Assembly: GCA_958407995.1 (NCBI GenBank)
Contig: CATYJU010000052.1
Span: 1-12,960, forward strand
Direction of reading: 5' to 3'
Length of the DNA: 12,960 nt
Source: an uncultured Collinsella sp.
GTDB taxonomy: Bacteria > Actinomycetota > Coriobacteriia > Coriobacteriales > Coriobacteriaceae
The notes under the pieces were generated by a model that was given only the letters and a program-made list of their open reading frames with translations, searched no databases and was not told the DNA's origin. Shown piece after piece: positions 1-5,280 of the stretch. Within the stretch, counting starts at the first letter, position 1. Every line of letters starts with the position of its first letter. Both the position numbers and the translations under genes were made by a program.

Positions 1-170
1 AGAGGAAGGAAGGCGCGACCGTCGGGCATGCGCCCGTAAATACGCACCCCGCGAGGGTGGCCGGACGCTGCTTGCATGGCGCGGCGCTCCGTGGCTTCGC
101 CGCGTTTCATGGCCATACCTCAAGCGGCTGCCAGAGCCACATTGCAAGCCGCGCGGGGTGCCTTCTGTGA
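1..170 (+). CDS. C-terminal end of an upstream phage protein, possible DGR target with variable region (partial)
   Basis: Reading frame 3 is open from the left edge and stops at TGA 168-170, overlapping the GTG start of the reverse transcriptase (167) as GTGA, a typical coupled-gene junction. The visible end has the spaced pattern G-x4-GA-x3-GFAAF-x4-SS-x3-S-x-I-x-SRA. This resembles the tail of C-type-lectin-fold variable proteins diversified by DGRs, whose usual form is NG..AG.F..N.NN..SN.N.NIG.R. Where a template would carry Asn codons, this copy has mixed residues (H, R, F, G, C, Q), and the stretch is poor in A, as expected for a mutated variable region. About 56 residues are visible. 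All three plus frames are open at the very edge, so the frame choice rests on the overlap, the good GC3 and the motif pattern. The function as a receptor-binding or tail protein is inferred. Confidence 0.45.
   Translation, partial: RKEGATVGHAPVNTHPARVAGRCLHGAALRGFAAFHGHTSSGCQSHIASRAGCLL
66..153 (+). repeat. Large inverted repeat / stem-loop just before the reverse transcriptase
   Basis: GCTTGCA at 70-76 pairs with TGCAAGC at 143-149. The stem extends inward (TGGC 77-80 with GCCA 136-139, leaving a 3-nt bulge) and outward (CGC 66-68 with GCG 151-153 past one mismatch). Inside it, GCGGCG 81-86 pairs with CGCCGC 98-103 around an 11-nt loop. The structure overlaps the putative variable region and ends 13 nt before the RT start. 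It could be the hairpin that helps DGR homing, a structured RNA used by the RT, or simply a GC-rich coincidence. Confidence 0.4.
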
Positions 171-1348
171 ACTCCGAGCAAAGGCGGGCGGCGCGCCGCA
201 AGCGCCGCGAGGAGAAGCGCGCGCAGGCCAAGGCCGAGCGCGTCAAGGCGTGCACGCTTGAGACCGTGGCCGACCTCAACAGCCTGTGCAAGGCATCGAA
301 GCAGGCCGCGCGGGGCGTCATGTGGAAGTCGTCCACGCAGAGGTACATGAGAAGCTACCTGAGCAACGCCGTCCTGTCCCGCCGCGACCTTTTGGAGGGG
401 CGCGACATATGCCGGGGCTTCATACGGTTCGACCTGTGGGAGCGAGGAAAGCTGCGCCATATCAGCGCCGTACACTTCCCCGAGCGCGTGGTACAGAAGT
501 CCCTGGCACAAAACGCGCTCGTGCCCGCGATCGTGCCCACCCTCATAGCCGCCAACTCCGCGAACATAAAGGGGCGCGGCACCGACTACGCCCTGAAGCT
601 GCTCAAGCGCCACCTGGCCGACCACTGGCGGCGGCACAGGCGCGAGGGATACATCCTTTTGGGCGACTTCTCAGATTACTTCGCCCGCATAGCCCACGAA
701 CCCGTCAAGCGGCAGGTGTCCGACGCGCTGCTCGATCCGCGCGTGGTCGCCCTCGAGCACCGCCTGATAGACGCACAGGGCGAGGTGGGCCTGGGTCTGG
801 GCAGCGAGCCGAACCAGATATGCGCGGTGGCCCACCCCAACCGCATCGACCACTATGTGACCGAGATGCTGCGCCCCGAGGCCTACGGGCGCTATATGGA
901 CGACTTCTACCTGATCCACGAGAGCAAGGAATACCTCCAGGTGTGCCTGCTGCTGATAGGGCGCAAGTGCGCCGAGCTGGGTATAGAGCTGAACCCGCGC
1001 AAGACCCGCGTGGTGAAGCTCACGCGCGGCTTCACGTGGCTGAAGAAGCGCATCTTCTACACGGAGACGGGCCGCATAGTCGTGAAGCCGTGCCGAGACT
1101 CCATAACGCGGGAGCGCCGCAAGCTCAAGAAGATGGCCCGCATGGTCGCCGATGGCATCATGACCCCCGAGCAGGTGGAGCAGAGCTACCAGAGCTGGCG
1201 CGGAGGCATGAAGCGGCTGGACGCGCACCGCAGCGTGCGGGCCATGGACGCGCTGTACCGCAGCCTGTTCGGAAATCCCGCGGGGGGGGGTTGCTCAATG
1301 CAATCCAAACCTGGAGGCGACACGGATGGGAACATGCCCCTACCCTAG
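167..1348 (+). CDS. Phage reverse transcriptase, DGR-like
   Basis: RNA-directed DNA polymerase of about 393 residues from GTG 167. This start gives the 4-nt GTGA overlap with the upstream frame and follows GGGGTG at 155-160; GTG 158 is an in-frame alternative adding three residues. A very basic N-terminus (about residues 5-27) precedes the palm. Motif A is LLGDFSDYF with Asp167, motif B is LGSEPNQ (211-217), and the catalytic box is YMDD (243-246). Upstream, KLRHI and the FPERVVQKSL stretch match the RT fingers, and a GFTWLKK segment follows the palm. No maturase or endonuclease domain is present. Motif B reads LGxxxNQ, closer to the DGR form GxxxSQ than to the QGxxxSP of group II introns. 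The position between tail and lysis genes also fits a DGR. Retron-type NAxxH and VTG motifs are not seen. The last roughly 20 residues, after a run of nine G, look unconserved. An Avd accessory gene and an A-rich template repeat are not present in the window. Confidence 0.87.
   Translation: MNSEQRRAARRKRREEKRAQAKAERVKACTLETVADLNSLCKASKQAARGVMWKSSTQRYMRSYLSNAVLSRRDLLEGRDICRGFIRFDLWERGKLRHISAVHFPERVVQKSLAQNALVPAIVPTLIAANSANIKGRGTDYALKLLKRHLADHWRRHRREGYILLGDFSDYFARIAHEPVKRQVSDALLDPRVVALEHRLIDAQGEVGLGLGSEPNQICAVAHPNRIDHYVTEMLRPEAYGRYMDDFYLIHESKEYLQVCLLLIGRKCAELGIELNPRKTRVVKLTRGFTWLKKRIFYTETGRIVVKPCRDSITRERRKLKKMARMVADGIMTPEQVEQSYQSWRGGMKRLDAHRSVRAMDALYRSLFGNPAGGGCSMQSKPGGDTDGNMPLP
1282..1290 (+). 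repeat. Run of nine G near the 3' end of the RT gene
   Basis: A homopolymer of nine G lies at codons encoding GGG near the RT C-terminus. In the annotated frame the gene ends at TAG 1346-1348. A one-base change in run length would put translation into the frame that ends at TGA 1368-1370, overlapping the next start codon as ATGA. The run could be a slippery or phase-variable site, or a sequencing/assembly error. Confidence 0.8.
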
Positions 1349-1366
1349 CAACGGAAGGAGCGACCC

Positions 1367-1612
1367 ATGACGGAACAGGAAATCGCCGGGGAGATCAACG
1401 GCTACAAACAGCAGCTTGAGCAGAGCGACTACAAGGTCATGAAGGCGGTGGAGCGCATCTTCTCCGCATCGTCCATCACCGCCCTGCTCTCGGCCATCGC
1501 CGCAGCTGCCAAGGAGGTGGCCGAGATCATCTCGCAGCGCCAGACGTGGCGCGACCGCATCAACGAGCTGGAAGCCATGGAGCCCGACCAGCCGGAAGCG
1601 CCGCAGGAGTAG
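1367..1612 (+). CDS. Small coiled-coil phage protein between tail and lysis genes
   Basis: 81 residues with a strong ribosome binding site, GGAAGGAG at 1353-1360, six bases before ATG. The protein is helical and charged. It begins with an EINGYKQQLEQSDYKVMKAVE segment, has an Ala-rich middle and ends with RQTWRDRINELEA. This matches a layout common in gut phages (LxxTDYxxIKxxEG ... RQxWRxxINxLE), where a small protein of unknown function sits just after the tail fibre. The middle section is longer and more hydrophobic than I expect for that group. It has no signal peptide and no known catalytic motif. The next gene is separated by a terminator, so this gene ends the tail/RT transcript. The role is unknown; tail assembly is only suggested by position. 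Confidence 0.75.
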   Translation: MTEQEIAGEINGYKQQLEQSDYKVMKAVERIFSASSITALLSAIAAAAKEVAEIISQRQTWRDRINELEAMEPDQPEAPQE

Positions 1613-1615
1613 CGA

Positions 1616-1642
1616 GCGCCCCTTCGGGGGCGCCTTTCTTTT
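1616..1642 (+). terminator. Rho-independent terminator after the tail/RT genes
   Basis: GCGCCCC (1616-1622) pairs with GGGGCGC (1627-1633) around a UUCG tetraloop, followed by CTTTCTTTT. It lies directly behind the stop codon at 1610-1612 and separates the RT block from the lysis cassette. Confidence 0.85.
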
Positions 1643-1697
1643 GCCCGGCGACACCTCGCGGACAATCGCGGCAGCGATTCGAGGAGGTGAGAAAAGA

Positions 1698-2111
1698 ATG
1701 ACCGACGTGCTGGAAATCTTCGCGCCGTACGGCCCCGGGTCGCTTTTCGGCGCGCTGCTCGTCCTAGTGGTCCTGTACTTCGGCAAGCAGTTCCTCGAAG
1801 AGTTCAAGGCCCAGAACGAGCGCAAGGCGAACATCGACCTCAAGCGCGAAGAGCGAAAGCAGGACGAGGTGAACGAGCGGGCGCAGCGCGACCGCGAGCG
1901 CAGCCAGATGGAGGGCCGCATCGCCGCGCAGATGGAGCGCAGCAACGCGCTGATGGAGGCTATGAAGGCGCTCATGGAGTCCGTCGTGACCTCCAACGAG
2001 GTGCTGCACGCCGACCTGGCGAACAGCCAGGCGCGCAGCCAGGGCATGGCGGCGAAGGTCGACCACATCGCCGACCGCGTTGACCTGCTCTACAAGGAAT
2101 CGGCTCGATAG
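1698..2111 (+). CDS. Membrane-anchored coiled-coil phage protein (lysis cassette)
   Basis: 137 residues starting at ATG 1698, with a near-perfect Shine-Dalgarno (GGAGGTGA) seven bases upstream. In-frame TTG 1641 upstream lies in the terminator tail and is unlikely. Residues about 13-29 form one transmembrane helix (GSLFGALLVLVVLYFG). The rest, from about 36 to 130, is a highly charged helix rich in Glu, Arg, Gln and Met, a clear coiled coil. One N-terminal membrane anchor plus a long coiled coil fits a BhlA/UviB-like holin accessory or an i-spanin-like protein. It precedes a multi-pass holin-like gene and the endolysin. I cannot choose between these roles from the sequence. Confidence 0.8.
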   Translation: MTDVLEIFAPYGPGSLFGALLVLVVLYFGKQFLEEFKAQNERKANIDLKREERKQDEVNERAQRDRERSQMEGRIAAQMERSNALMEAMKALMESVVTSNEVLHADLANSQARSQGMAAKVDHIADRVDLLYKESAR

Positions 2112-2124
2112 AAAGGAATCCGAA

Positions 2125-2430
2125 ATGACAGAAATGCAAGCAATCGCAGCCATCGTGCTGTCTTTCGCCGTGCCGTTCGCGGTGCAGCTGATCAAGACCG
2201 AGGCCATGACCGGCAAGGCCGCGCGCATCCTGGCGCTGGGCTGCTCGCTCCTGGCGGGCGTCGTGACCGGCTTCGTGGGCGGCGTGCCCGCAGACCCGGG
2301 CGCATGGGTCACGTGCGCCTTCGCCGTGGTAGGCGGCGTGCAGGCGGCCTACACGCTGTTCAAGTCGGTGGGCATCACATCCAAGTGGCTCGACGCCCTG
2401 CTGGGCGTGACCGTAGGCGGGAAGGAGTAG
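2125..2430 (+). CDS. Probable phage holin
   Basis: 101 residues from ATG 2125, preceded by GAAAGGA at 2111-2117. In-frame ATG 2080 would overlap the preceding gene and lacks the hydrophobic start. Three hydrophobic segments are visible, about residues 5-24, 33-53 and 60-78, followed by a short amphipathic C-terminus ending in GGKE. Small size, three membrane spans and a position directly before the endolysin (3-nt gap) identify a holin, which forms the inner-membrane pores that time lysis. The exact holin family is not identified. Confidence 0.8.
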   Translation: MTEMQAIAAIVLSFAVPFAVQLIKTEAMTGKAARILALGCSLLAGVVTGFVGGVPADPGAWVTCAFAVVGGVQAAYTLFKSVGITSKWLDALLGVTVGGKE

Positions 2431-2433
2431 GCA

Positions 2434-3246
2434 ATGGCTAAACTGTTCATCATCTGCGGCCACGGCGCTGGCGACCCCGGCTGCTGCGCAGGCGGCTACA
2501 CCGAGGCCGAGCGCGTTCGCGCCCTGGGCCAGCGAATCAAGGAACTGGGCGGTTCCGAGGTCGAGCTGGGCGATACGTCCCGCAACTGGTACGCCGACGG
2601 CGGGCTTAACCGCCTGAGCACCGACGCGCCAGTGGTGGAGCTGCACATGGACGCCAGCGGCATCGCCACGGCCCACGGCGCGCACGTCATCATCAAGGAG
2701 GGCTTTGAGCCTGACGAGTACGACAATGCGCTGGCCGACAAGCTGGCGGCGTTCATGCCCGGGCGCTCCGAGAAGCTGGTGCGCCGTTCCGACCTCGCGA
2801 ACCCGAACCGAGCCGCCGCGCGCGGCATCAACTACCGCCTGTGCGAGAACGGCTTCATCGACAACGACGGCGACCGCGAGAAGTTCAACGGCAACCTGGA
2901 CGAGCTGGCGCGCATCTACCTGGAATGCTTCGGCATCACTGCTGGAAGCGCCCCCGCAGCCGTCCCGCAGCCGCAGCCTGCGCAGCAGGAAACGACCGAG
3001 AACTTCGGCGGCACCTACCGCTGCACTGTGGACTACCTGCGCGTGCGCGACGCCCCCGGCCTGGGCGGCACCGAGGTGGCACACTATTCCAGCGGCGAGA
3101 CCGTGACGCTGGATAACTGGTACAAGATCGCCGACGGCTACGTGTGGGGCCGATACACGGGCTACAGCGGCGCAACGCGCTACATCGCCGTGGGCAAGGC
3201 CACGGGCAAGCCAGAGGCCGACGACTATCTGGTGAAGGTGGGATAG
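2434..3246 (+). CDS. Endolysin: N-acetylmuramoyl-L-alanine amidase (Amidase_3) with C-terminal SH3-like domain
   Basis: 270 residues with AAGGAG six bases before ATG. The N-terminal domain (about 1-168) is a zinc amidase that cuts the bond between N-acetylmuramic acid and L-alanine in peptidoglycan. Zinc ligands are read as His10 (ICGHGAGD), Glu26 (TEAER) and His71 (ELHMDAS); the likely catalytic acid is Glu138 (LCENGFIDN). A Pro/Gln/Ala-rich linker (about 172-191) leads to an SH3b-like wall-binding domain (about 193-270) with the typical YLRVRDAPG and WYKI segments. There is no signal peptide, so release depends on the upstream holin. The gene follows the holin by 3 nt and precedes a small membrane protein by 3 nt. 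All expected catalytic residues are present. Confidence 0.93.
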   Translation: MAKLFIICGHGAGDPGCCAGGYTEAERVRALGQRIKELGGSEVELGDTSRNWYADGGLNRLSTDAPVVELHMDASGIATAHGAHVIIKEGFEPDEYDNALADKLAAFMPGRSEKLVRRSDLANPNRAAARGINYRLCENGFIDNDGDREKFNGNLDELARIYLECFGITAGSAPAAVPQPQPAQQETTENFGGTYRCTVDYLRVRDAPGLGGTEVAHYSSGETVTLDNWYKIADGYVWGRYTGYSGATRYIAVGKATGKPEADDYLVKVG

Positions 3247-3249
3247 GCC

Positions 3250-3561
3250 ATGCCGTACCCGAGCCCCGCAGACGAGGAGCGCAACGGCGGGTGCGGCCCC
3301 ATCCTCGCGGCGGTCGTCCTGCTGTTCATCGTCCTGGCCGCCGCCAGCTGCGCGTCGCAGGCCATGGGAGCGCAAGACGTGACCGTGAGGCAAGCCCGCA
3401 CGGACGGCCCCATATACGACCTGCCCGAGGGCATCGGCCAGGAAATCGTGTGCGACGAGCACAACCGCGAGTACCTGCTGCTTACCACCGAGCAGGGCGG
3501 CGTGTTCCTCATGCCGTACATGGACGAAGACGGCGAGCAGGAGATCATGCCGCAGGCCTAG
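3250..3561 (+). CDS. Small membrane-anchored phage protein, DUF6440-like end
   Basis: 103 residues, ATG 3250, with GGTG-type ribosome binding site at about 3235-3243. Residues about 16-33 are a membrane helix (GPILAAVVLLFIVLAAAS) ending in Cys34. The lipobox is imperfect because -3 is Ala, so a lipoprotein is possible but not supported. The exterior part has the order IVCDEHNREYLLL ... GGVFLMPYMDEDG, which resembles the small DUF6440 fold seen beside phage and mobile-element genes (vDxxTGvxYL ... tPLxDxdGxp). As the last gene before the terminator it may be an accessory lysis or lysogenic-conversion protein. The function is unknown. Confidence 0.75.
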   Translation: MPYPSPADEERNGGCGPILAAVVLLFIVLAAASCASQAMGAQDVTVRQARTDGPIYDLPEGIGQEIVCDEHNREYLLLTTEQGGVFLMPYMDEDGEQEIMPQA

Positions 3562-3566
3562 AACGC

Positions 3567-3602
3567 AAAGAAGCCGCCCCGTATGGAGCGGCTTCTTTCT
3601 AT
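3567..3602 (+). terminator. Terminator closing the prophage lysis operon
   Basis: AAAGAAGCCGC (3567-3577) pairs with GCGGCTTCTTT (3588-3598), with a 10-nt loop and a short pyrimidine-rich tail. It starts 5 nt after the stop codon of the last phage gene and lies between the convergent prophage operon and ssrA. Confidence 0.8.
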
Positions 3603-3633
3603 CTGACGAGCAATACGAACGCCCGCCTAACGA

Positions 3634-3653
3634 CGAACACGCGCATGTGTTCG
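3634..3653. repeat. 7-bp inverted repeat between prophage and ssrA
   Basis: CGAACAC (3634-3640) and GTGTTCG (3647-3653) flank GCGCAT, 13 bases from the tmRNA 3' end. No T-run follows on either strand, so it is a poor terminator. It could be a recombinase or excisionase arm site, or the remains of the ssrA terminator. Confidence 0.45.
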
Positions 3654-3666
3654 CCTACTGAACAGT

Positions 3667-3705
3667 TGGTGGAGGCGCGGAGAATCGAACTCCGGTCCAC
3701 GAAAG
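3667..3705. other. Putative prophage attachment site within the 3' end of ssrA
   Basis: The prophage lies directly against the 3' end of the tmRNA, at the T-arm, acceptor strand and CCA. In ssrA-integrating elements the att core is this part of the gene, and it is restored on integration so the tmRNA stays whole. The second copy is expected at the far end of the prophage, outside the window, so the core boundaries are only approximate. Confidence 0.5.
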
Positions 3706-4030
3706 CCCCCTGATTGGCATCTCCAAGCTCAGTCGCTGGTTTAGTCTCGGACGCTTTGCGCGCAGCGACACGCTCGCGGCGTCCTAACCGGTTCGGTCTT
3801 AGCCCGCGCCATACCGATTACGTGCGCGGGAGCATTCCCCTAACATGACGTCGCGCCGGTGTCGGGGAAATCACCGGGTTGACGCGCCGCTATAAATTAA
3901 GCAGCGAGAGCCATAGGCTCAAAAGAAGAGTTGTTGTCAATTCAATTTGACGGTACCCCTGTTTAACGAGGCGAGGAGACCTCGGCTTGCTTCCTCTCTC
4001 AGAGCTATCGTGTCGAAACCAGTCGCCCCC
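3667..4030 (-). ncRNA. ssrA: Transfer-messenger RNA (tmRNA)
   Basis: Rescues stalled ribosomes and tags the unfinished protein for proteolysis. Read on the minus strand, the RNA starts GGGGGCGACTGGTTTCGAC, the hallmark tmRNA 5' end, and ends with a T-arm (CGGAG-TTCGATT-CTCCG), CGCCTCC, A and an encoded CCA. GGGGGCG pairs with CGCCTCC as a 7-bp acceptor stem with one G-U. Length is 364 nt, normal for a one-piece tmRNA. The tag frame runs from GAC (3936-3938) to TAA (3897-3899) and encodes DNNSSFEPMALAA, giving A-DNNSSFEPMALAA on the tagged protein. The ALAA end is the usual ClpXP signal; Asp as first residue is typical of Actinobacteria. The 3' end also appears to be the prophage insertion site. 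Confidence 0.97.
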
Positions 4031-4053
4031 GAATGTTGGGAAAGTCTGGATGG

Positions 4054-4137
4054 TATCGGGCCTGCAAACACCCGATAACCGTCGACTTTTCAAGGAACAT
4101 ACGGGGCGAGCCCCGCTTGTGGAGTGTTATCTTACCA
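4054..4137 (-). promoter_or_regulatory. ssrA upstream region: possible promoter and leader inverted repeat
   Basis: On the minus strand an extended -10, TGGTAAGAT, lies at 4129-4137 with no convincing -35. Transcription from it would give a leader of about 90 nt to be removed by RNase P. Closer to the gene, TATCGGG (4054-4060) and CCCGATA (4071-4077) form a 7-bp inverted repeat with a 10-nt loop. It could be a leader hairpin or a binding site. The stretch 4031-4207 holds no gene I can support. Confidence 0.3.
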
Positions 4138-4207
4138 CGTTCTGAAAGCGGACAGCTGTTCTATGCACGAGCTGTGAAGACCTCAATGTGCGCCGCACTT
4201 CGCACTT

Positions 4208-4235
4208 TTGTTACCGATCGCGTCACGTATATTTT
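4208..4235 (+). promoter_or_regulatory. Possible promoter of the 144-residue hypothetical gene
   Basis: TTGTTA at 4208-4213 and TATTTT at 4230-4235 are separated by 16 bases, about 35 bases before the start at 4270. This is the only AT-rich -10-like stretch in front of the gene. Confidence 0.35.
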
Positions 4236-4269
4236 CGCCAAGCAAAATTGACCCGTCGAAAGGACCGTT

Positions 4270-4704
4270 ATGGATACCAAGCAGCAACTCGTCAATGCCC
4301 TCGCAGGCCTGGGCTCAACCATTACCGAAGCTATGGATGTCATCGAGGGCTTTGTCCCCTGCGGACATCCCGCCCTCACGGTATCGAACGCACTCGTCGC
4401 GCTGGACGTTGACGATGATGCAGCTCTCACTCAGCAGCTTGAGACCGTCGAGGGCTTTATCGACCACGCGAGTGAGAACCGCGGCGTGGCCGCCTACCAC
4501 GGTATCGAGGTCGAGCTCGCGGGTCCCAAGGCCGATCTGTTCGCAGCAATCCGCGAGGTAGGCGCCCTTATGCAGACCGCAGGCGTCAAAAATACCCAGG
4601 TCAACGAGTGGGTCTACCGCAGCTTGGCAGCACTAAACGATTCCAACGAAAAGGCTGCCGAGAAGCTCGCCGAAGCCCCCGCCATCAAGGCAGCGCTTTT
4701 GTAA
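4270..4704 (+). CDS. Hypothetical acidic alpha-helical protein
   Basis: 144 residues from ATG 4270, with GAAAGGA five bases upstream. I do not recognise the family. It is soluble, rich in Ala, Leu, Glu and Asp, probably mostly helical, with no signal peptide, membrane span or catalytic motif. Visible landmarks are a VIEGFVPCGHPALT segment with a single Cys-Gly-His, a DVDDDAALTQQ acidic patch, a central AYHGIEVELAGPKADLF segment and a C-terminal helix with EKAAEKLAEAP. The clean ribosome binding site, dedicated promoter-like sequence and following hairpin support a real monocistronic gene. It is convergent with the toxin-antitoxin operon and probably belongs to the host rather than the prophage, since it lies beyond ssrA. 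Confidence 0.8.
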   Translation: MDTKQQLVNALAGLGSTITEAMDVIEGFVPCGHPALTVSNALVALDVDDDAALTQQLETVEGFIDHASENRGVAAYHGIEVELAGPKADLFAAIREVGALMQTAGVKNTQVNEWVYRSLAALNDSNEKAAEKLAEAPAIKAALL

Positions 4705-4713
4705 TTTAAAAAT

Positions 4714-4751
4714 GCGTACCCTTCGGAGCGTCAACGTTCCGAAGGGTACGC
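4714..4751 (-). terminator. Strong hairpin terminator between convergent genes
   Basis: A 17-bp stem (4714-4730 with 4735-4751, one G-U) with loop TCAA. On the minus strand it is followed by ATTTTTAAATT, a proper U-tract, so it ends the toxin-antitoxin transcript. It may also stop the plus-strand gene ending at 4704, although that side lacks a T-run. Confidence 0.85.
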
Positions 4752-4764
4752 AAACAGCCAGGCA

Positions 4765-5280
4765 CTATCGGGATACCTGCCCACCACGTTCGGCCAAAGC
4801 CAGAATCGGCATCATTTGGCGTGGCGTTTTTGCTGCAATATCGGCATGTTCGAGCAGCTTACGATCGTTGGTCACCAAGTAATCAACCTGGGCGCGTTTG
4901 CATGCGGCGAGTACCAAGTTGTCCTCGTAATCGCGATGGAGCGCTAAGTATTTGTCGGCCAGCCAAAGGTCCGACGCATCTGCACCCACGGCCGTGGCGT
5001 TTTCGGTCATGTTCCGAACAAACGCCAGCGCCGCATCGCCAATCGCGCGGGCAGAAGCCTCGCCGAGCGCTCCCCCGCTGGCAAGAACGCTGCGCTTCAG
5101 TTCGTGCTGTACAACATACAGTACGTCCTTGGCGATATGCACCGGAAAGAACAGCAATGCCCCCGCCTCCGTCGCCTGCCCAATAAACGCGCGTGCGGCA
5201 AGCGACTCGGCATGGTCGGCGCAAAACGAATCAACCCATACGTTGGCATCCACCATTATTTTGAGGGGAGCCCCGCTCAC
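4765..5280 (-). CDS. PIN-domain toxin of a type II toxin-antitoxin module
   Basis: 171 residues from GTG 5280, which overlaps the antitoxin stop as GTGA and follows AGGGGAT; ATG 5256 is an in-frame alternative. PIN domains are Mg-dependent ribonucleases. The acidic residues line up: Asp11 in MVDANVWVDSF, Glu60 near KDVLYVVQHE, Asp120 in RDYEDNLVLAACK and Asp139 in LVTNDRKLL. Length and layout fit a full PIN domain. It is translationally coupled to a RelB/DinJ-like antitoxin just upstream and shares its promoter. The RNA target is unknown. The open frame continues further upstream inside the antitoxin gene, but that is read-through in another frame. Confidence 0.88.
   Translation of the reverse strand: MSGAPLKIMVDANVWVDSFCADHAESLAARAFIGQATEAGALLFFPVHIAKDVLYVVQHELKRSVLASGGALGEASARAIGDAALAFVRNMTENATAVGADASDLWLADKYLALHRDYEDNLVLAACKRAQVDYLVTNDRKLLEHADIAAKTPRQMMPILALAERGGQVSR

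Larger units (their letters stand above)
1..3666. mobile_element. Right end of a prophage (tail/RT/lysis module)
   Basis: All genes from the left edge to 3561 are on the plus strand and closely packed. They form a recognisable late phage block: tail-linked target tail, reverse transcriptase, small coiled-coil protein, holin-like membrane proteins, endolysin and a final small membrane protein. The block ends abruptly at the 3' CCA end of the tmRNA at 3667, and the genes beyond are ordinary chromosomal ones. No integrase, terminase or capsid gene is in view, so these should lie to the left. The right boundary at ssrA is inferred from gene content and from the known habit of integrases to target ssrA; the second att copy is not visible here. 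Confidence 0.75.

Noticed and set aside
1..39. Open frame ending RPSGMRP at TAA 37-39 as the upstream protein tail
   Set aside because: It would leave 127 bases unexplained before the RT, whereas frame 3 runs on to a GTGA overlap, has good GC3 and shows a lectin-like pattern.
286..1419. Long plus-strand frame through the RT gene (377 residues)
   Set aside because: GC-rich shadow frame: Arg/Pro/Gly/Ala-heavy and lacking any family motif, while the RT frame has clear catalytic motifs.
3338..3355. Lipobox at Cys34 of the last phage protein
   Set aside because: The -3 residue is Ala rather than Leu/Val/Ile and the charged N-terminus is long and acidic, so a lipoprotein signal is not convincing.
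1972..3462. 496-residue antisense frame across the lysis genes
   Set aside because: Shadow of the holin and endolysin genes; repetitive His/Val/Ala/Arg composition and no start signal.
3890..4093. Small minus-strand frame of 67 residues inside ssrA
   Set aside because: Lies within the tmRNA and in a different frame from the tag.
4100..4113. CGGGGCGAGCCCCG hairpin upstream of ssrA as a terminator
   Set aside because: No T-run on either strand and very short loop; probably chance in a GC-rich leader.
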